Shown: piece by piece, positions 1 through 7,649 of the stretch
Layout of the letters: the number at the start of each line of letters is the position of its first letter
How positions within the stretch are numbered: the first letter of the stretch is position 1
Assembly: GCF_018070575.1 (NCBI RefSeq)
Contig: NZ_JAGPXN010000001.1
Location: 310,001 to 374,000 of the forward strand
Origin: Micromonospora sp. C31
Lineage (GTDB): Bacteria; Actinomycetota; Actinomycetes; Mycobacteriales; Micromonosporaceae
Direction of reading: 5' to 3'
Length of the DNA: 64,000 nt
Notes under the pieces: model-generated
What the model was told of the DNA's origin: nothing
What the model saw: the letters and a program-made list of their open reading frames with translations, nothing else
The model's database searches: none
Position numbers and translations under genes: made by a program

Positions 1-104
1 CTGGACGCGCCGCGGCGGGCGCGCTGCACGCGGTGGCCCGGGGCGGAGCGGCGGGCAAGCCGGGCGGAGCGGCGGGCGCGCGGCGCTCGGGGTCGCCCCG
101 TGGC

Positions 105-275
105 TCAGCTCAGGGCGAGCCAGGCGAGCAGGGCGACCAGCACGACCGCGACCGCCGCCGCGCCGACGAGCAGCGGCGTCCGGGACGCGCCGGCCGGGGC
201 CTCGGGCTCGGCGGTGTGGGCGTAGGCGCGGAACGCCTCGGTGTTGCCGCTCGGGTCGGTGCGGTTCTCAGCCAT
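105..275 (-). CDS. Small C-terminally anchored membrane protein
   Basis: This encodes a 56-residue protein that I do not recognise as a named family. The first 33 residues are polar and rich in Glu, Ala and Pro. Residues 34-55 form one strongly hydrophobic helix that ends the protein, so it should be tail-anchored with its N-terminus in the cytoplasm. The ATG at 275 was chosen because the open frame upstream is arginine- and proline-rich shadow sequence. The first 104 bases of the window, beyond its stop codon, show no coding region I can support. Confidence 0.6.
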   Translation of the reverse strand: MAENRTDPSGNTEAFRAYAHTAEPEAPAGASRTPLLVGAAAVAVVLVALLAWLALS

Positions 276-432
276 GGCGGTGACCCTAGCCAAGCCGGTT
301 GCGGGCCGCCGTCCCCGGCACGCGAACCGGGTCAGGTCGAGCCGGCCGGTGGAGACGATCCGCCCGGGTGGCGGGAGCGTCCGGTCCGGACGGCGGGGCC
401 GGTCCGGGCCACCGGACACCTACCGTCAAGCC

Positions 433-1330
433 GTGGGGATCAAGCGGCTGGTCGGCGTACTGATGACGACGCTGCTGGCCGGTTGCGCCCCGGCGGCCAC
501 CGCCGCGCCCGGCGCAGTGCCGCCCGCGCGTCCGGCGCCCGTCGCGACCTTTGCCGTCGGCGTACGCACGTTCACCGTCGACCCGGCCTCGGCGCGCCCC
601 CTGCCGGTGACCCTCTGGTACCCGGCCGACGGCGGCGCGGTGGCCGCCGGGCGCTTCCCCGTGGTGGTCTACAGCCACGGGCTGCACAGCCTGCCCGAGC
701 TGCACGCCGGGCTCACCACGCGCTGGGCCGCCAACGGCTTCGTGGTGGCCGCCCCGGCCTACCCGCACACGCGGCGCGGCGCGGCCCGGTTCAGCCGCGC
801 CGACGTACGCCACCAGCCGGCCGACGGCTGGCGGCTGGCGGCTGATCCGGCACCTGGTGCGGCTCGACGCCCGGGCGGGCGACCCGCTCGCCGGGCACCT
901 CGACGTCGCCCGGATCGCCGCCGCCGGCCACTCGGCGGGCGGCTTCACCACGGCCGGCATGTTCACCTCCGGGCGCTCGGGGCGGCTGCGCGCGGGCATC
1001 GTGATCGCCGGAGGCGGGATGGCCGGCGGTTTCGCCGGGCCGGCGGCCCCGCTGCTCTTCGTGCACGGTACGGCGGACCGGATCGTGCCGGCGACGGTGG
1101 GCCGCGCCGCTTACCACCGCACCACCGGCCCGTCCAGCTTCCTGAGCCTGCTCGGGCAGGGCCACGGCGAGTACCTGACCCCGGGACGGCCCGGTTTCGA
1201 CCAGGTTATCGCCACCACCACCGACTTCCTCCGCTGGACGCTCTACGGCGACGAGACGGCCGGCCGCCGCCTGCCCGCCGACGCCCGCCGGGCCGGCGTG
1301 ACGGCGTTCGAGTCCCGCCTCGCCCGCTGA
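433..1330 (+). pseudogene. Frameshifted lipoprotein alpha/beta hydrolase
   Basis: This is a secreted dienelactone-hydrolase/PET-hydrolase-like lipoprotein broken by a frameshift. The N-terminal half, from the GTG at 433, has a signal peptide ending in the lipobox LLAGC and the YSHGLH oxyanion segment. The C-terminal half, in another frame, keeps the nucleophile motif GHSAGG, the Asp motif HGTADR and the His motif GQGHGE. The break coincides with a perfect 7-bp tandem duplication at 826-839. Removing one 7-bp copy joins the frames and gives exactly the residue spacing seen in the intact paralogue at 2306-3289 (19 residues from QPAD to GDPL in both). All catalytic residues survive, so the lesion is recent, reversible or a sequencing error. 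Confidence 0.8.
826..843 (+). repeat. 7-bp tandem duplication (GGCTGGC x2 plus 4 bp)
   Basis: GGCTGGC occurs at 826-832 and again at 833-839, followed by GGCT. A 7-bp gain shifts the frame by one and explains the disruption of the surrounding hydrolase gene. Confidence 0.85.
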
Positions 1331-1375
1331 TCCCGCCCGTGCCGGCGCAGGAGCCGGACCCCCCGACTGCGCCGC

Positions 1376-1449
1376 CCGCCGGCGTCCCCGAGCGGCGCTC
1401 ATGATCCGTTGACGCTCCGCCGGGCTCCGAGCCGCGCCCCGCCCGGGCC
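1376..1449. repeat. 74-bp direct repeat, copy 1
   Basis: This 74-bp stretch is identical to 2076-2149. Copy 2 carries the last codons and stop of the nucleotidyltransferase gene at 1571-2104, so copy 1 is a detached duplicate of that 3' end placed upstream of the gene. The two copies bracket the gene at a 700-bp period. Confidence 0.95.
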
Positions 1450-1512
1450 ACCGGTCACCATCCACCCGGACACCCGGTCACCGGACACCGGACACCGGTC
1501 ACCGGTCACCGC
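1450..1512. repeat. Degenerate CACCGGTCAC-type short repeats
   Basis: This short stretch between repeat copy 1 and the next gene is built from imperfect copies of CACCGGTCAC and CACCCGGACAC. It has no coding sense that I can see. Confidence 0.6.
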
Positions 1513-1570
1513 CAGGCCGAGCGGACGAAGGCGCGTGCGCGGGAGGGACCATCGCGGCTACGGTGCCGGC

Positions 1571-2104
1571 GTGGACGATCTCGCGGGGCGGCAGCTGGAC
1601 GGCATCACGGAGCTGGCCGGGCTGGCGGCGACGGCCGGCATCGAGGTGTGGCTGCGGGGCGGCTGGGCGATGGACTTCCACCTGGGCGAGGTCACCAGGG
1701 CGCACGTCGACGTCGACTGGTACTGCTGGCGCGCCGACGCCGACCGGCTGGCCGGCCTGCTGCACGGGCACGGCTGGCGGCCCGACCCTCGGATGCCCGT
1801 CGACGTGCAGCTCGACCTCGTCCGCGAGGACGTCGAGATGAGCGTCGCCTACCTGGCCCGGGACGCGACGGGCCAGGTGGTGGTGGGTGCCGGCCCGTGG
1901 GCGGGCACCGCCCTGCCGGACGGCATGTTGGCCGGTCCGCCCGGCCGCATCGGCGCGCTGACCGTCCCGATGATCTCGGTGGCCGCCCAGATCGAGTTCA
2001 AGGAGATGTTCCCCGTCTGGATGCCGGAACGACCCCGGCGCCCCAAGGACGCCGCCGACCTGGCCCGCCTCCGCGCCGCCGGCGTCCCCGAGCGGCGCTC
2101 ATGA
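1571..2104 (+). CDS. Nucleotidyltransferase, ANT(2'')-like aminoglycoside-modifying fold
   Basis: The 177-residue protein resembles the aminoglycoside 2''-adenylyltransferase-type nucleotidyltransferases. Residues 28-49 contain the signature LRGGWAMDF followed by HVDVD. The Gly-Gly-Trp-Ala turn and the two Asp residues (47 and 49) are the expected nucleotide and metal ligands. Real ANT enzymes transfer AMP to an aminoglycoside, but whether this one acts on a drug, a sugar or a protein cannot be told from sequence. The GTG at 1571 is the first start in frame that leaves an intact domain. The gene lies between two copies of a 74-bp direct repeat, which suggests that it arrived or was rearranged as a unit. 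Confidence 0.7.
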   Translation: MDDLAGRQLDGITELAGLAATAGIEVWLRGGWAMDFHLGEVTRAHVDVDWYCWRADADRLAGLLHGHGWRPDPRMPVDVQLDLVREDVEMSVAYLARDATGQVVVGAGPWAGTALPDGMLAGPPGRIGALTVPMISVAAQIEFKEMFPVWMPERPRRPKDAADLARLRAAGVPERRS

Positions 2105-2149
2105 TCCGTTGACGCTCCGCCGGGCTCCGAGCCGCGCCCCGCCCGGGCC
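2076..2149. repeat. 74-bp direct repeat, copy 2
   Basis: This copy is identical to 1376-1449. It spans the last codons and stop of the nucleotidyltransferase gene and 45 bp beyond. Confidence 0.95.
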
Positions 2150-2305
2150 GACGTCAAAGGATCATGAGGCCGGCCGGCACGCACGCGCCGGGACGGCAAG
2201 AACGGCTCGTGCCGGTAGCCGGCAGACACGCCCGGGGACGGTGCGACGGGGTGCACCGCGTCGATCCTGGCGGTCGCGGGCGGGTGGCGAGGCACAATCG
2301 TTTCC

Positions 2306-3289
2306 ATGCCGCGTCGTGTCACCCCCGCCCTGCTCGCCTCCGCCCTGCTCACGGCCGGTCTGGTCGGCTGCTCCGACGACACCGGGTCGGCCCCGCAGGC
2401 GGCTCCGCAGGTGACGGCCGCCCCGGCGCCGCCCACGCAGGCGGTCGCCCCCACCCCGCGGGTGCCCGCCGGCACCGCGCCCGACAAGGCGTTCGCCGTC
2501 GGCGTACGCCAGCTGAAGCTGAACCGCGACGGGAAGCGGTCGCTGCCGGTGACCGTCTGGTACCCGGCGGCCGGGAAGCCCGGCGGGCAGCCGGAGCGGT
2601 CGGCGGACGCCGCCGGGGGGAGGTTCCCCGTCGTGATGTTCAGTCACGGGTTGAACGGCCGGCCGACCGACTACGCGACGCTGCTGACCCGCTGGGCGGC
2701 GGCCGGGTTCGTGGTGGCCGCGCCGACGTTCCCGCACACCGCCCGGGGCGGCGACGGCAACGTGCTCGACGTGCTCAACCAGCCGGCCGACGTGTCGTAC
2801 GTGCTGACCCAGGTGCTCGCCCTCGAAGCCCGGGCCGGCGATCCGCTGCGCGGCCGGCTGGCCACCGACCGGGTGGCGGCGGCCGGGCACTCGGGCGGCG
2901 GGGTGACCACCATCGGCCTGTTCACCGCCGGCCGGGACGAGCGGCTGGACGCCGGGGTGGTCTTCGCCGGCACGGCGCTCGGCGTCGGCACCGCCTTCGC
3001 GGGCGCCGCCGCCCCGCAGCTCTTCGTGCACGGCGAGGCCGACGAGGTGGTCGAGTACGCCGCCGGCAAGGCCGTCTACGACAGGGTGCCCTGGCCGAAG
3101 GCGATGCTGAGCCTGCCGAAGGGCGACCACGGCCGGGCGCTGCTCAGCGACGGCGCCGCGCTGCGGGTGGTCGCGGACACCACGGTCGAGTTCCTGCGCT
3201 GGTCGCTCTACGGCGACCAGGCCGCCAAGGGCCGCATCCCCACCGACGCCGCCCGCGACGATCTCGCCACCCTCGACAACCGCCTCTGA
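2306..3289 (+). CDS. Secreted alpha/beta-hydrolase lipoprotein
   Basis: This 327-residue lipoprotein has a signal peptide ending in LVGC, with Cys22 as the lipidation site. A Pro/Ala/Thr-rich linker (30-60) precedes a dienelactone-hydrolase-like domain. Visible catalytic parts are the oxyanion segment FSHGLNG (112-118), the nucleophile elbow GHSGGG with Ser196, Asp246 in HGEAD, and His275 in GDHGR. The architecture fits the actinobacterial cutinase/PET-hydrolase-like group, acting outside the membrane on an ester that I cannot name. It is the intact paralogue of the frameshifted gene at 433-1330, with near-identical domain spacing. A short hairpin follows its stop. Confidence 0.85.
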   Translation: MPRRVTPALLASALLTAGLVGCSDDTGSAPQAAPQVTAAPAPPTQAVAPTPRVPAGTAPDKAFAVGVRQLKLNRDGKRSLPVTVWYPAAGKPGGQPERSADAAGGRFPVVMFSHGLNGRPTDYATLLTRWAAAGFVVAAPTFPHTARGGDGNVLDVLNQPADVSYVLTQVLALEARAGDPLRGRLATDRVAAAGHSGGGVTTIGLFTAGRDERLDAGVVFAGTALGVGTAFAGAAAPQLFVHGEADEVVEYAAGKAVYDRVPWPKAMLSLPKGDHGRALLSDGAALRVVADTTVEFLRWSLYGDQAAKGRIPTDAARDDLATLDNRL

Positions 3290-3292
3290 ACG

Positions 3293-3328
3293 ACCGGTGG
3301 CCTCCCCCGCTCGGAGCAGGCCACCGGT
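3293..3328. terminator. Bidirectional hairpin terminator
   Basis: A perfect 11-bp stem, ACCGGTGGCCT with its complement, encloses a 14-nt loop. It lies between two convergent genes and can serve both. It has no U tract, which is usual in high-GC actinomycetes. Confidence 0.7.
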
Positions 3329-3335
3329 CCGGGCC

Positions 3336-4289
3336 TCAGGCGGTGTGATCGACGACGACCTTGCCGAAGACGTCGCCGGAGTGCAGGCGGGCGAAGGCGT
3401 CGGCGACCGCGCTGAACGGGACCACGGTGTCCACCACCGGGCGTACGCCGCGTTCGGCGCAGAACGCGAGCAGGGCGGCCAGTTCGTCGGGGGTGCCCAT
3501 CGAGGTGCCCAGGATCTCCAGCTGCATGGCGAAGACCCGGCGCAGGTTGACCTTCGGCTCGTGCCCGGCCGTGGCGCCGGAGACCACGATCCGGGCCATC
3601 GGCGCGGCGGACTTCAGCGAGTGGTCGAAGGTCGCCGCCCCGACCGTCTCGATGACCACGTCGACCCGCTCCGGCAGCCGCGCGCCGGGCTCGACGGCGG
3701 TGGCGCCCAGCTCGGCGATCCGGGCCCGCTTGGCGGCGTCGCGACTGGTCGCGTACACCCGCTTGCCCATGGCGGCGGCCAGCGCGACGGCCGCGGTGGC
3801 GACGCCCCCGCCGGCACCCTGCACCAGCACGGCGTCGGCCTCGTCGACCCGGCCCCTGGTGGTCAGCATCCGCCACGCGGTCAGCCAGGCCGTCGGCAGG
3901 CAGGCCGCGTCCGCCGCCGCCAGGCCCGCCGGCAGGGCCAGCAGGTTCGACCGGGGTACGGCGACCCGCTCGGCCAGCGTGCCGGGGAAGTGCTCGGAGA
4001 GGATGGAGACGCCGCGCGGGTCCCCAGGGGTGGGGATCACCGGAAAGACGACGACCTCGTTGCCGTCCGGGTCCACCCCCACGGCGTCGCAGCCGAGGAT
4101 CATCGGCAGCTGCTCGGCGCGCAGCCCGACCCCGCGCAGGGACCAGAGGTCGTGGTGGTTGAGGGAACTGGCCCGCACCTGCACGGTCACCCAGTCGTCG
4201 GCCGGGTGGGTCGGCTCGGGCTGCTCGCCGACGGTGAGCGCGGCGAGCGGGTTGGCGTCGTCGAAGCGGGAGGCGAAGGCAGCACGCAT
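3336..4289 (-). CDS. Zinc-binding-type alcohol dehydrogenase / quinone oxidoreductase
   Basis: This is a 317-residue MDR-superfamily oxidoreductase. The N-terminal GroES-like half contains SSLNHHDLWSLRG and the conserved ILGCDAVG turn. The C-terminal half is a Rossmann NAD(P)-binding domain with the nucleotide loop VQGAGGGVATAAV and the partner segment KRVYATSR. The four-cysteine structural-zinc lobe of classical alcohol dehydrogenases is missing, so a quinone/enone reductase role is more likely than alcohol oxidation. The ATG at 4289 was chosen over a GTG 14 codons upstream because homologues begin with an MRAA-type start. It converges with the hydrolase gene across a shared terminator. Confidence 0.85.
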   Translation of the reverse strand: MRAAFASRFDDANPLAALTVGEQPEPTHPADDWVTVQVRASSLNHHDLWSLRGVGLRAEQLPMILGCDAVGVDPDGNEVVVFPVIPTPGDPRGVSILSEHFPGTLAERVAVPRSNLLALPAGLAAADAACLPTAWLTAWRMLTTRGRVDEADAVLVQGAGGGVATAAVALAAAMGKRVYATSRDAAKRARIAELGATAVEPGARLPERVDVVIETVGAATFDHSLKSAAPMARIVVSGATAGHEPKVNLRRVFAMQLEILGTSMGTPDELAALLAFCAERGVRPVVDTVVPFSAVADAFARLHSGDVFGKVVVDHTA

Positions 4290-4334
4290 GATCGGCACGG
4301 TAACAAGCTGAGCGGGCGTCAAGAAGTGCACCGG

Positions 4335-4390
4335 TGTAAGGAAGGGCCCCTTCCTATCGCCTGGGCGATAGGAAGGGGCCCTTCCTTACA
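4335..4390. repeat. Perfect 27-bp inverted repeat, terminator-like
   Basis: Two 27-bp arms (4335-4361 and 4364-4390) are perfect reverse complements separated by 2 nt. Each arm contains a smaller near-palindrome around GGAAGGGCCCCTTCC, so alternative foldings are possible. It lies 3 bp past the malic enzyme stop on the minus strand and should terminate that gene. Its size and perfection are more typical of a dispersed palindromic repeat than of a plain terminator. Confidence 0.85.
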
Positions 4391-4393
4391 CCC

Positions 4394-5569
4394 TCAGCGG
4401 GTGACGCCGTCGCGGCGGGCGGCCTCGGCGACCGCCTCGGCCACCGCGGGGGCGACCCGGGGGTCGAGCGGGGACGGGACGATCGCCTCGGCGGTGAGCG
4501 ACCCGGCCACCACGCCGGCGATGGCGTCGGCGGCGGCGACCTTCATCCCCTCGGTGATCCGGGTCGCGCGGGCGTCCAGCGCGCCCCGGAACACGCCCGG
4601 GAAGGCCAGCACGTTGTTGATCTGGTTGGGGTAGTCGCTGCGGCCGGTGGCGACGACCGCCACGTGCCGGGCGGCCACCTCCGGGTGCACCTCGGGCGTC
4701 GGGTTGGCCAGCGCGAAGACGATGCCGCCGGGAGCCATGCCGGCGATCGCCGCCTCCGGGATCTGTCCGCCCGAGACGCCGATCAGCACGTCTGCGCCGC
4801 GCAGCGCCTCGGTGACGTCGCCCTCGCGACCGTCGGCGTTCGTGCTCGCCGCCAGTTCGGCCTTGGTGCCGGTCAGCCCGGACCGGTGCCGGCCGATGAT
4901 CCCCCTGGAGTCGCAGACCACCACCTGGTCGGGGTTCACGCCGCCGGCCACGAGCATCTTCGTCACCGCGACCCCGGCCGCGCCGGCGCCGCTGACGGTC
5001 ACCCGTAGGTCGCCGAGCTTGCGGTCGAGCAGTGCCGCCGCGTTGCGCAGGGCGGCGAGCACGACGATCGCGGTGCCGTGCTGGTCGTCGTGGAAGACCG
5101 GGATGTCCAGCGCCTCGTCGAGGCGACGCTCCACCTCGAAGCAGCGCGGCGCGCTGATGTCCTCCAGGTTGATCCCGCCGAACGACGGGGCCAGCGCCCG
5201 CACCACGGCCACGATCTCGTCCACGTCCTGCGTGTCCAGGCAGACCGGCACCGCGTCGACGCCGGCGAACTGCTTGAACAGCACCGCCTTGCCCTCCATC
5301 ACCGGCAGCGCCGCGCGCGGGCCGATGTTGCCCAGCCCGAGTACGGCCGAGCCGTCGGTGACGACCGCGACGGTGTGCGACACCCAGGTGTAGTCGTCGG
5401 CGAGCGCCGGGTCGGCGGCGATCGCCTCGCAGACCCGGGCCACGCCCGGGGTGTACGCGAGGGAGAGGTCCTCGCGGCTGGTCAGCGGGACGGTCGAGGC
5501 GACGGCCATCTTGCCGCCCCGGTGCAGCCGGAAGACGGGATCAGCGGGGTCCACGGGGGACGATGACAT
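4394..5569 (-). CDS. NAD(P)-dependent malic enzyme
   Basis: The enzyme oxidatively decarboxylates malate to pyruvate in the cytoplasm. The 391-residue length fits the short bacterial class without the phosphotransacetylase-like extension. The malic N-domain has the catalytic Tyr in AYTPGVA (38-44), the GLGNIGP segment and the catalytic Lys in MEGKAVLFK. The metal and substrate region is HDDQHGTA. The NAD-binding domain has the glycine-rich loop SGAGAAG. The ATG at 5569 has GGAG seven bases upstream, which decided against an upstream-extended frame. The gene is followed at once by a large inverted repeat. Confidence 0.93.
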   Translation of the reverse strand: MSSSPVDPADPVFRLHRGGKMAVASTVPLTSREDLSLAYTPGVARVCEAIAADPALADDYTWVSHTVAVVTDGSAVLGLGNIGPRAALPVMEGKAVLFKQFAGVDAVPVCLDTQDVDEIVAVVRALAPSFGGINLEDISAPRCFEVERRLDEALDIPVFHDDQHGTAIVVLAALRNAAALLDRKLGDLRVTVSGAGAAGVAVTKMLVAGGVNPDQVVVCDSRGIIGRHRSGLTGTKAELAASTNADGREGDVTEALRGADVLIGVSGGQIPEAAIAGMAPGGIVFALANPTPEVHPEVAARHVAVVATGRSDYPNQINNVLAFPGVFRGALDARATRITEGMKVAAADAIAGVVAGSLTAEAIVPSPLDPRVAPAVAEAVAEAARRDGVTR

Positions 5570-5710
5570 GGTGACTCCAGGATCTGTCGAGCAGACGGAG
5601 CGGCCGGCGCGGACGCGAGGTGAGGCGTTCGAGCGGCGGCGCGCGGTGCGGGGGTCACCCGGGCACGCTCCGAGCATAGTGTCGCCACCGTCACACCGAT
5701 GTGAGCGGGG

Positions 5711-6061
5711 TCATATCCGGCGGGGGCGCACCCGGGCGGGCCGGGGCCAGTAGCGGGCCACCACGCGGCCCCGCACGTCGGCCACCCCGTACGCCCGGGA
5801 ATCGTCGGTGATCAGGTCGTTGTCGCCGCGCAGCCACCAGCCGCCGTCCCGGGCGTGGACCGCGCGCTTGACCACGAGCAGGTCGGGACGGCTGCGGAAG
5901 ACGGCGACCACGACGTCGCCGGGGCGGACCGCCCGACCGCCCGGGCGCACCAGTACGGCGTCGCCGTGCCGCAGCGTGGGCGACATGGAGGGGCCGGTCA
6001 CCAGCACGGCGGTCAACGGCCAGCGCAGCCGGGGAGCCGACGCCGGACGATCGGTACCCAT
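5711..6061 (-). CDS. sodX: Nickel superoxide dismutase maturation protease (S26 family)
   Basis: This 116-residue S26-type signal-peptidase-like protease is expected to remove the propeptide of nickel superoxide dismutase. The catalytic Ser25 is in GPSMSPTL and the general-base Lys65 is in VVKRAV, followed by a RGDND box typical of S26 enzymes. Only a weak hydrophobic stretch precedes the Ser, so it is probably soluble or loosely attached. The ATG at 6061 was chosen because GGAGGGG stands six bases upstream. It is transcribed divergently from sodN, 86 bp away, and this pairing is the strongest support for the function. Confidence 0.88.
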   Translation of the reverse strand: MGTDRPASAPRLRWPLTAVLVTGPSMSPTLRHGDAVLVRPGGRAVRPGDVVVAVFRSRPDLLVVKRAVHARDGGWWLRGDNDLITDDSRAYGVADVRGRVVARYWPRPARVRPRRI

Positions 6062-6147
6062 CGGTTTCCCCTCCACCCGCCCTCCCCGGAGCGCGTCCAG
6101 GAGTAATGTCGTCTTGGATCATCGCAAACTTCCCATGGAGGATCCTG

Positions 6148-6552
6148 ATGCGACTTCCGCGCATCCTTACGCCCCGCGTGACCGCCAGCGCCCACTGCGA
6201 CCTGCCCTGCGGTGTCTACGACCCGGCCCAGGCCCGGATCGAGGCCGAGTCGGTGAAGGCGATCTGCGAGAAGTACCAGTCCAACACCGACCCCGAGTTC
6301 CGCACCCGCGCCATCCTGATCAAGGAGCAGCGCGCCGACCTGGTGAAGCACCACCTGTGGGTGCTCTGGACCGACTACTTCAAGCCGGCCCACTTCGAGA
6401 AGTACCCGCACCTGCACCAGCTGTTCAACGAGGCCACCAAGCTGGCCGGCGCCGCCGGCGCGAAGGGCGGCACCGACCCGTCCAAGGCCGACGAGCTGCT
6501 CCAGAAGATCGACGAGATCTCCAAGATCTTCTGGGAGACCAAGCAGGCCTGA
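6148..6552 (+). CDS. sodN: Nickel superoxide dismutase
   Basis: This enzyme dismutates superoxide with a nickel centre. The 134-residue precursor has a 15-residue propeptide. The mature protein would then begin with the nickel hook HCDLPCGVYDP, in which His1, Cys2 and Cys6 of the mature chain bind nickel. The rest is the all-alpha four-helix bundle that assembles into a hexamer. The ATG at 6148 has GGAGG at proper distance. SodX, encoded divergently, would cut before the His. Nickel supply must come from elsewhere, as no transporter is nearby. Confidence 0.96.
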   Translation: MRLPRILTPRVTASAHCDLPCGVYDPAQARIEAESVKAICEKYQSNTDPEFRTRAILIKEQRADLVKHHLWVLWTDYFKPAHFEKYPHLHQLFNEATKLAGAAGAKGGTDPSKADELLQKIDEISKIFWETKQA

Positions 6553-6698
6553 CCCGCACCGGTCCGCCGACGATCCGGCCGGTACGTCCCGAGGACGTGC
6601 CGGCCGTCGTCGTCACGGCGCACGAGCTGGCGGAGCGGGAACGCGCCGCCGACCGCGGCCGGGAGCGGGCCTCCAACGGGCTCGGCGGGGCGCCCTGA
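6549..6698 (+). pseudogene. Truncated GNAT acetyltransferase N-terminus
   Basis: The frame overlapping the sodN stop reads TIRPVRPEDVPAVV and then HELAERERAAD, which is the typical first strand and helix of a GNAT N-acetyltransferase. It stops after about 49 codons, before any acetyl-CoA-binding motif. No ATG or GTG start is present, only a CTG that overlaps the sodN stop. I read it as a degraded remnant of a gene once coupled to sodN. A random frame in GC-rich DNA remains possible. Confidence 0.4.
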
Positions 6699-6777
6699 TG
6701 GTCCCTCCGCGCGGGAACGTGGCGGTCCCCACACGCCTGGGCGACCGAGCGGGTAGAGTCCCCGACCGGGGGGATGA

Positions 6778-7188
6778 GTGGTGACTCAACTGACCGGGCA
6801 GCCGACGACCGACGACGATGTCGTGCACCTCACCGTGCCCGCGGACGGGGGCTACCTCGGGGTGCTACGTACCGCGACCGCGGGGCTCGCGGCGCGGCTC
6901 CAGTTCGCCCTCGACGAGATCGAGGACCTGCGGATCGCCGTCGACGAGGCGTGCGCGATGCTGCTCGCCATCGCCACCCGCGACGCGGAACTCGACTGCC
7001 GCTTCGCGGTCACCGACGACGCGCTCACGGTGGAGGTGACCGTGCCGACCGTCCGTGGTGCCACCCTCCCGGCCGAGTCGTCCTTCGCCTGGAAGGTGCT
7101 CACCGCGCTGACCACGTCGGCGGCCGCGACGGCCGCCGACGGCCGGGCCACCATCTCGCTGCTCACCCGCCGCGCCTCCGGCTACTGA
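6778..7188 (+). CDS. RsbW-like ATP-binding anti-sigma regulator
   Basis: The 136-residue protein has the GHKL/HATPase fold of anti-sigma factors such as RsbW and UsfX. The N-box helix is IEDLRIAVDEAC (residues about 49-60). The later SSFAWKVLTALT segment matches the degenerate G-box seen in actinobacterial SigB/SigF regulators. It should bind a stress sigma factor and be released by a STAS antagonist, but no such sigma gene is adjacent here. Two GTG codons in a row (6778 and 6781) make the exact start uncertain. It ends 28 bp from a convergent membrane gene. Confidence 0.8.
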   Translation: MVTQLTGQPTTDDDVVHLTVPADGGYLGVLRTATAGLAARLQFALDEIEDLRIAVDEACAMLLAIATRDAELDCRFAVTDDALTVEVTVPTVRGATLPAESSFAWKVLTALTTSAAATAADGRATISLLTRRASGY

Positions 7189-7216
7189 CCGTCCGTTCGG
7201 CGTCGCGCCCGGGGCG

Positions 7217-7606
7217 TCACCCGAAGCCGAGGGCCCGGGTGGTGGGGGCGCTGACCAGCAGGGCGGTCACGCAGAGGCCGAGCACCATCAGCGGTACGCC
7301 GAGCCACGCCATGCCGCCCTGGAGCATGAACCATCCGATCGGCAGCAGCATCAGTTGGAGCACGATCGCCGGGGCCCGGGCTCCCGCCCTGCGGCGCGTC
7401 AGGGCGCCGCCCAGCGCCCAGAGGGCCGCCGCCGCGCCGATGGCGAACGCGGTCACCAGCAACGCCGACGTGAGATCGGTGGTGGTGGCCGTGAGGTCGG
7501 CCCAGAGCAGCCACGCGGCGACCAGTCCCACGGCGACCGCCTCGGCCCGCAGCAACCGGACCGCCCAGCGGAGGGTGACGGGGATCGGGTCGGAGTCGAT
7601 GGTCAC
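7217..7606 (-). CDS. Four-helix integral membrane protein, unknown function
   Basis: This is a 129-residue hydrophobic protein with about four transmembrane helices (near residues 18-38, 44-66, 75-95 and 100-120) and short loops. I see no catalytic or transport motif and cannot assign a family. The GTG at 7606 was chosen because the longer frame upstream runs across the divergent kinase promoter. It is convergent with the RsbW-like gene and divergent from the lipid kinase gene, 43 bp away. Confidence 0.65.
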   Translation of the reverse strand: MTIDSDPIPVTLRWAVRLLRAEAVAVGLVAAWLLWADLTATTTDLTSALLVTAFAIGAAAALWALGGALTRRRAGARAPAIVLQLMLLPIGWFMLQGGMAWLGVPLMVLGLCVTALLVSAPTTRALGFG

Positions 7607-7649
7607 GCGCGCCACGATACCTGTGGTGACGCGCGGTACAGTGCCGCCC

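Noticed and set aside
33..845. A 270-codon plus-strand frame at the left edge
   Set aside because: It overlaps the small membrane gene and the hydrolase, and it is Arg/Gly/Ala low-complexity shadow.
6062..6147. A Nur or Fur operator between sodX and sodN
   Set aside because: No convincing palindrome was found in the 86-bp divergent region. ATCATCGCAAACT is not symmetric enough.
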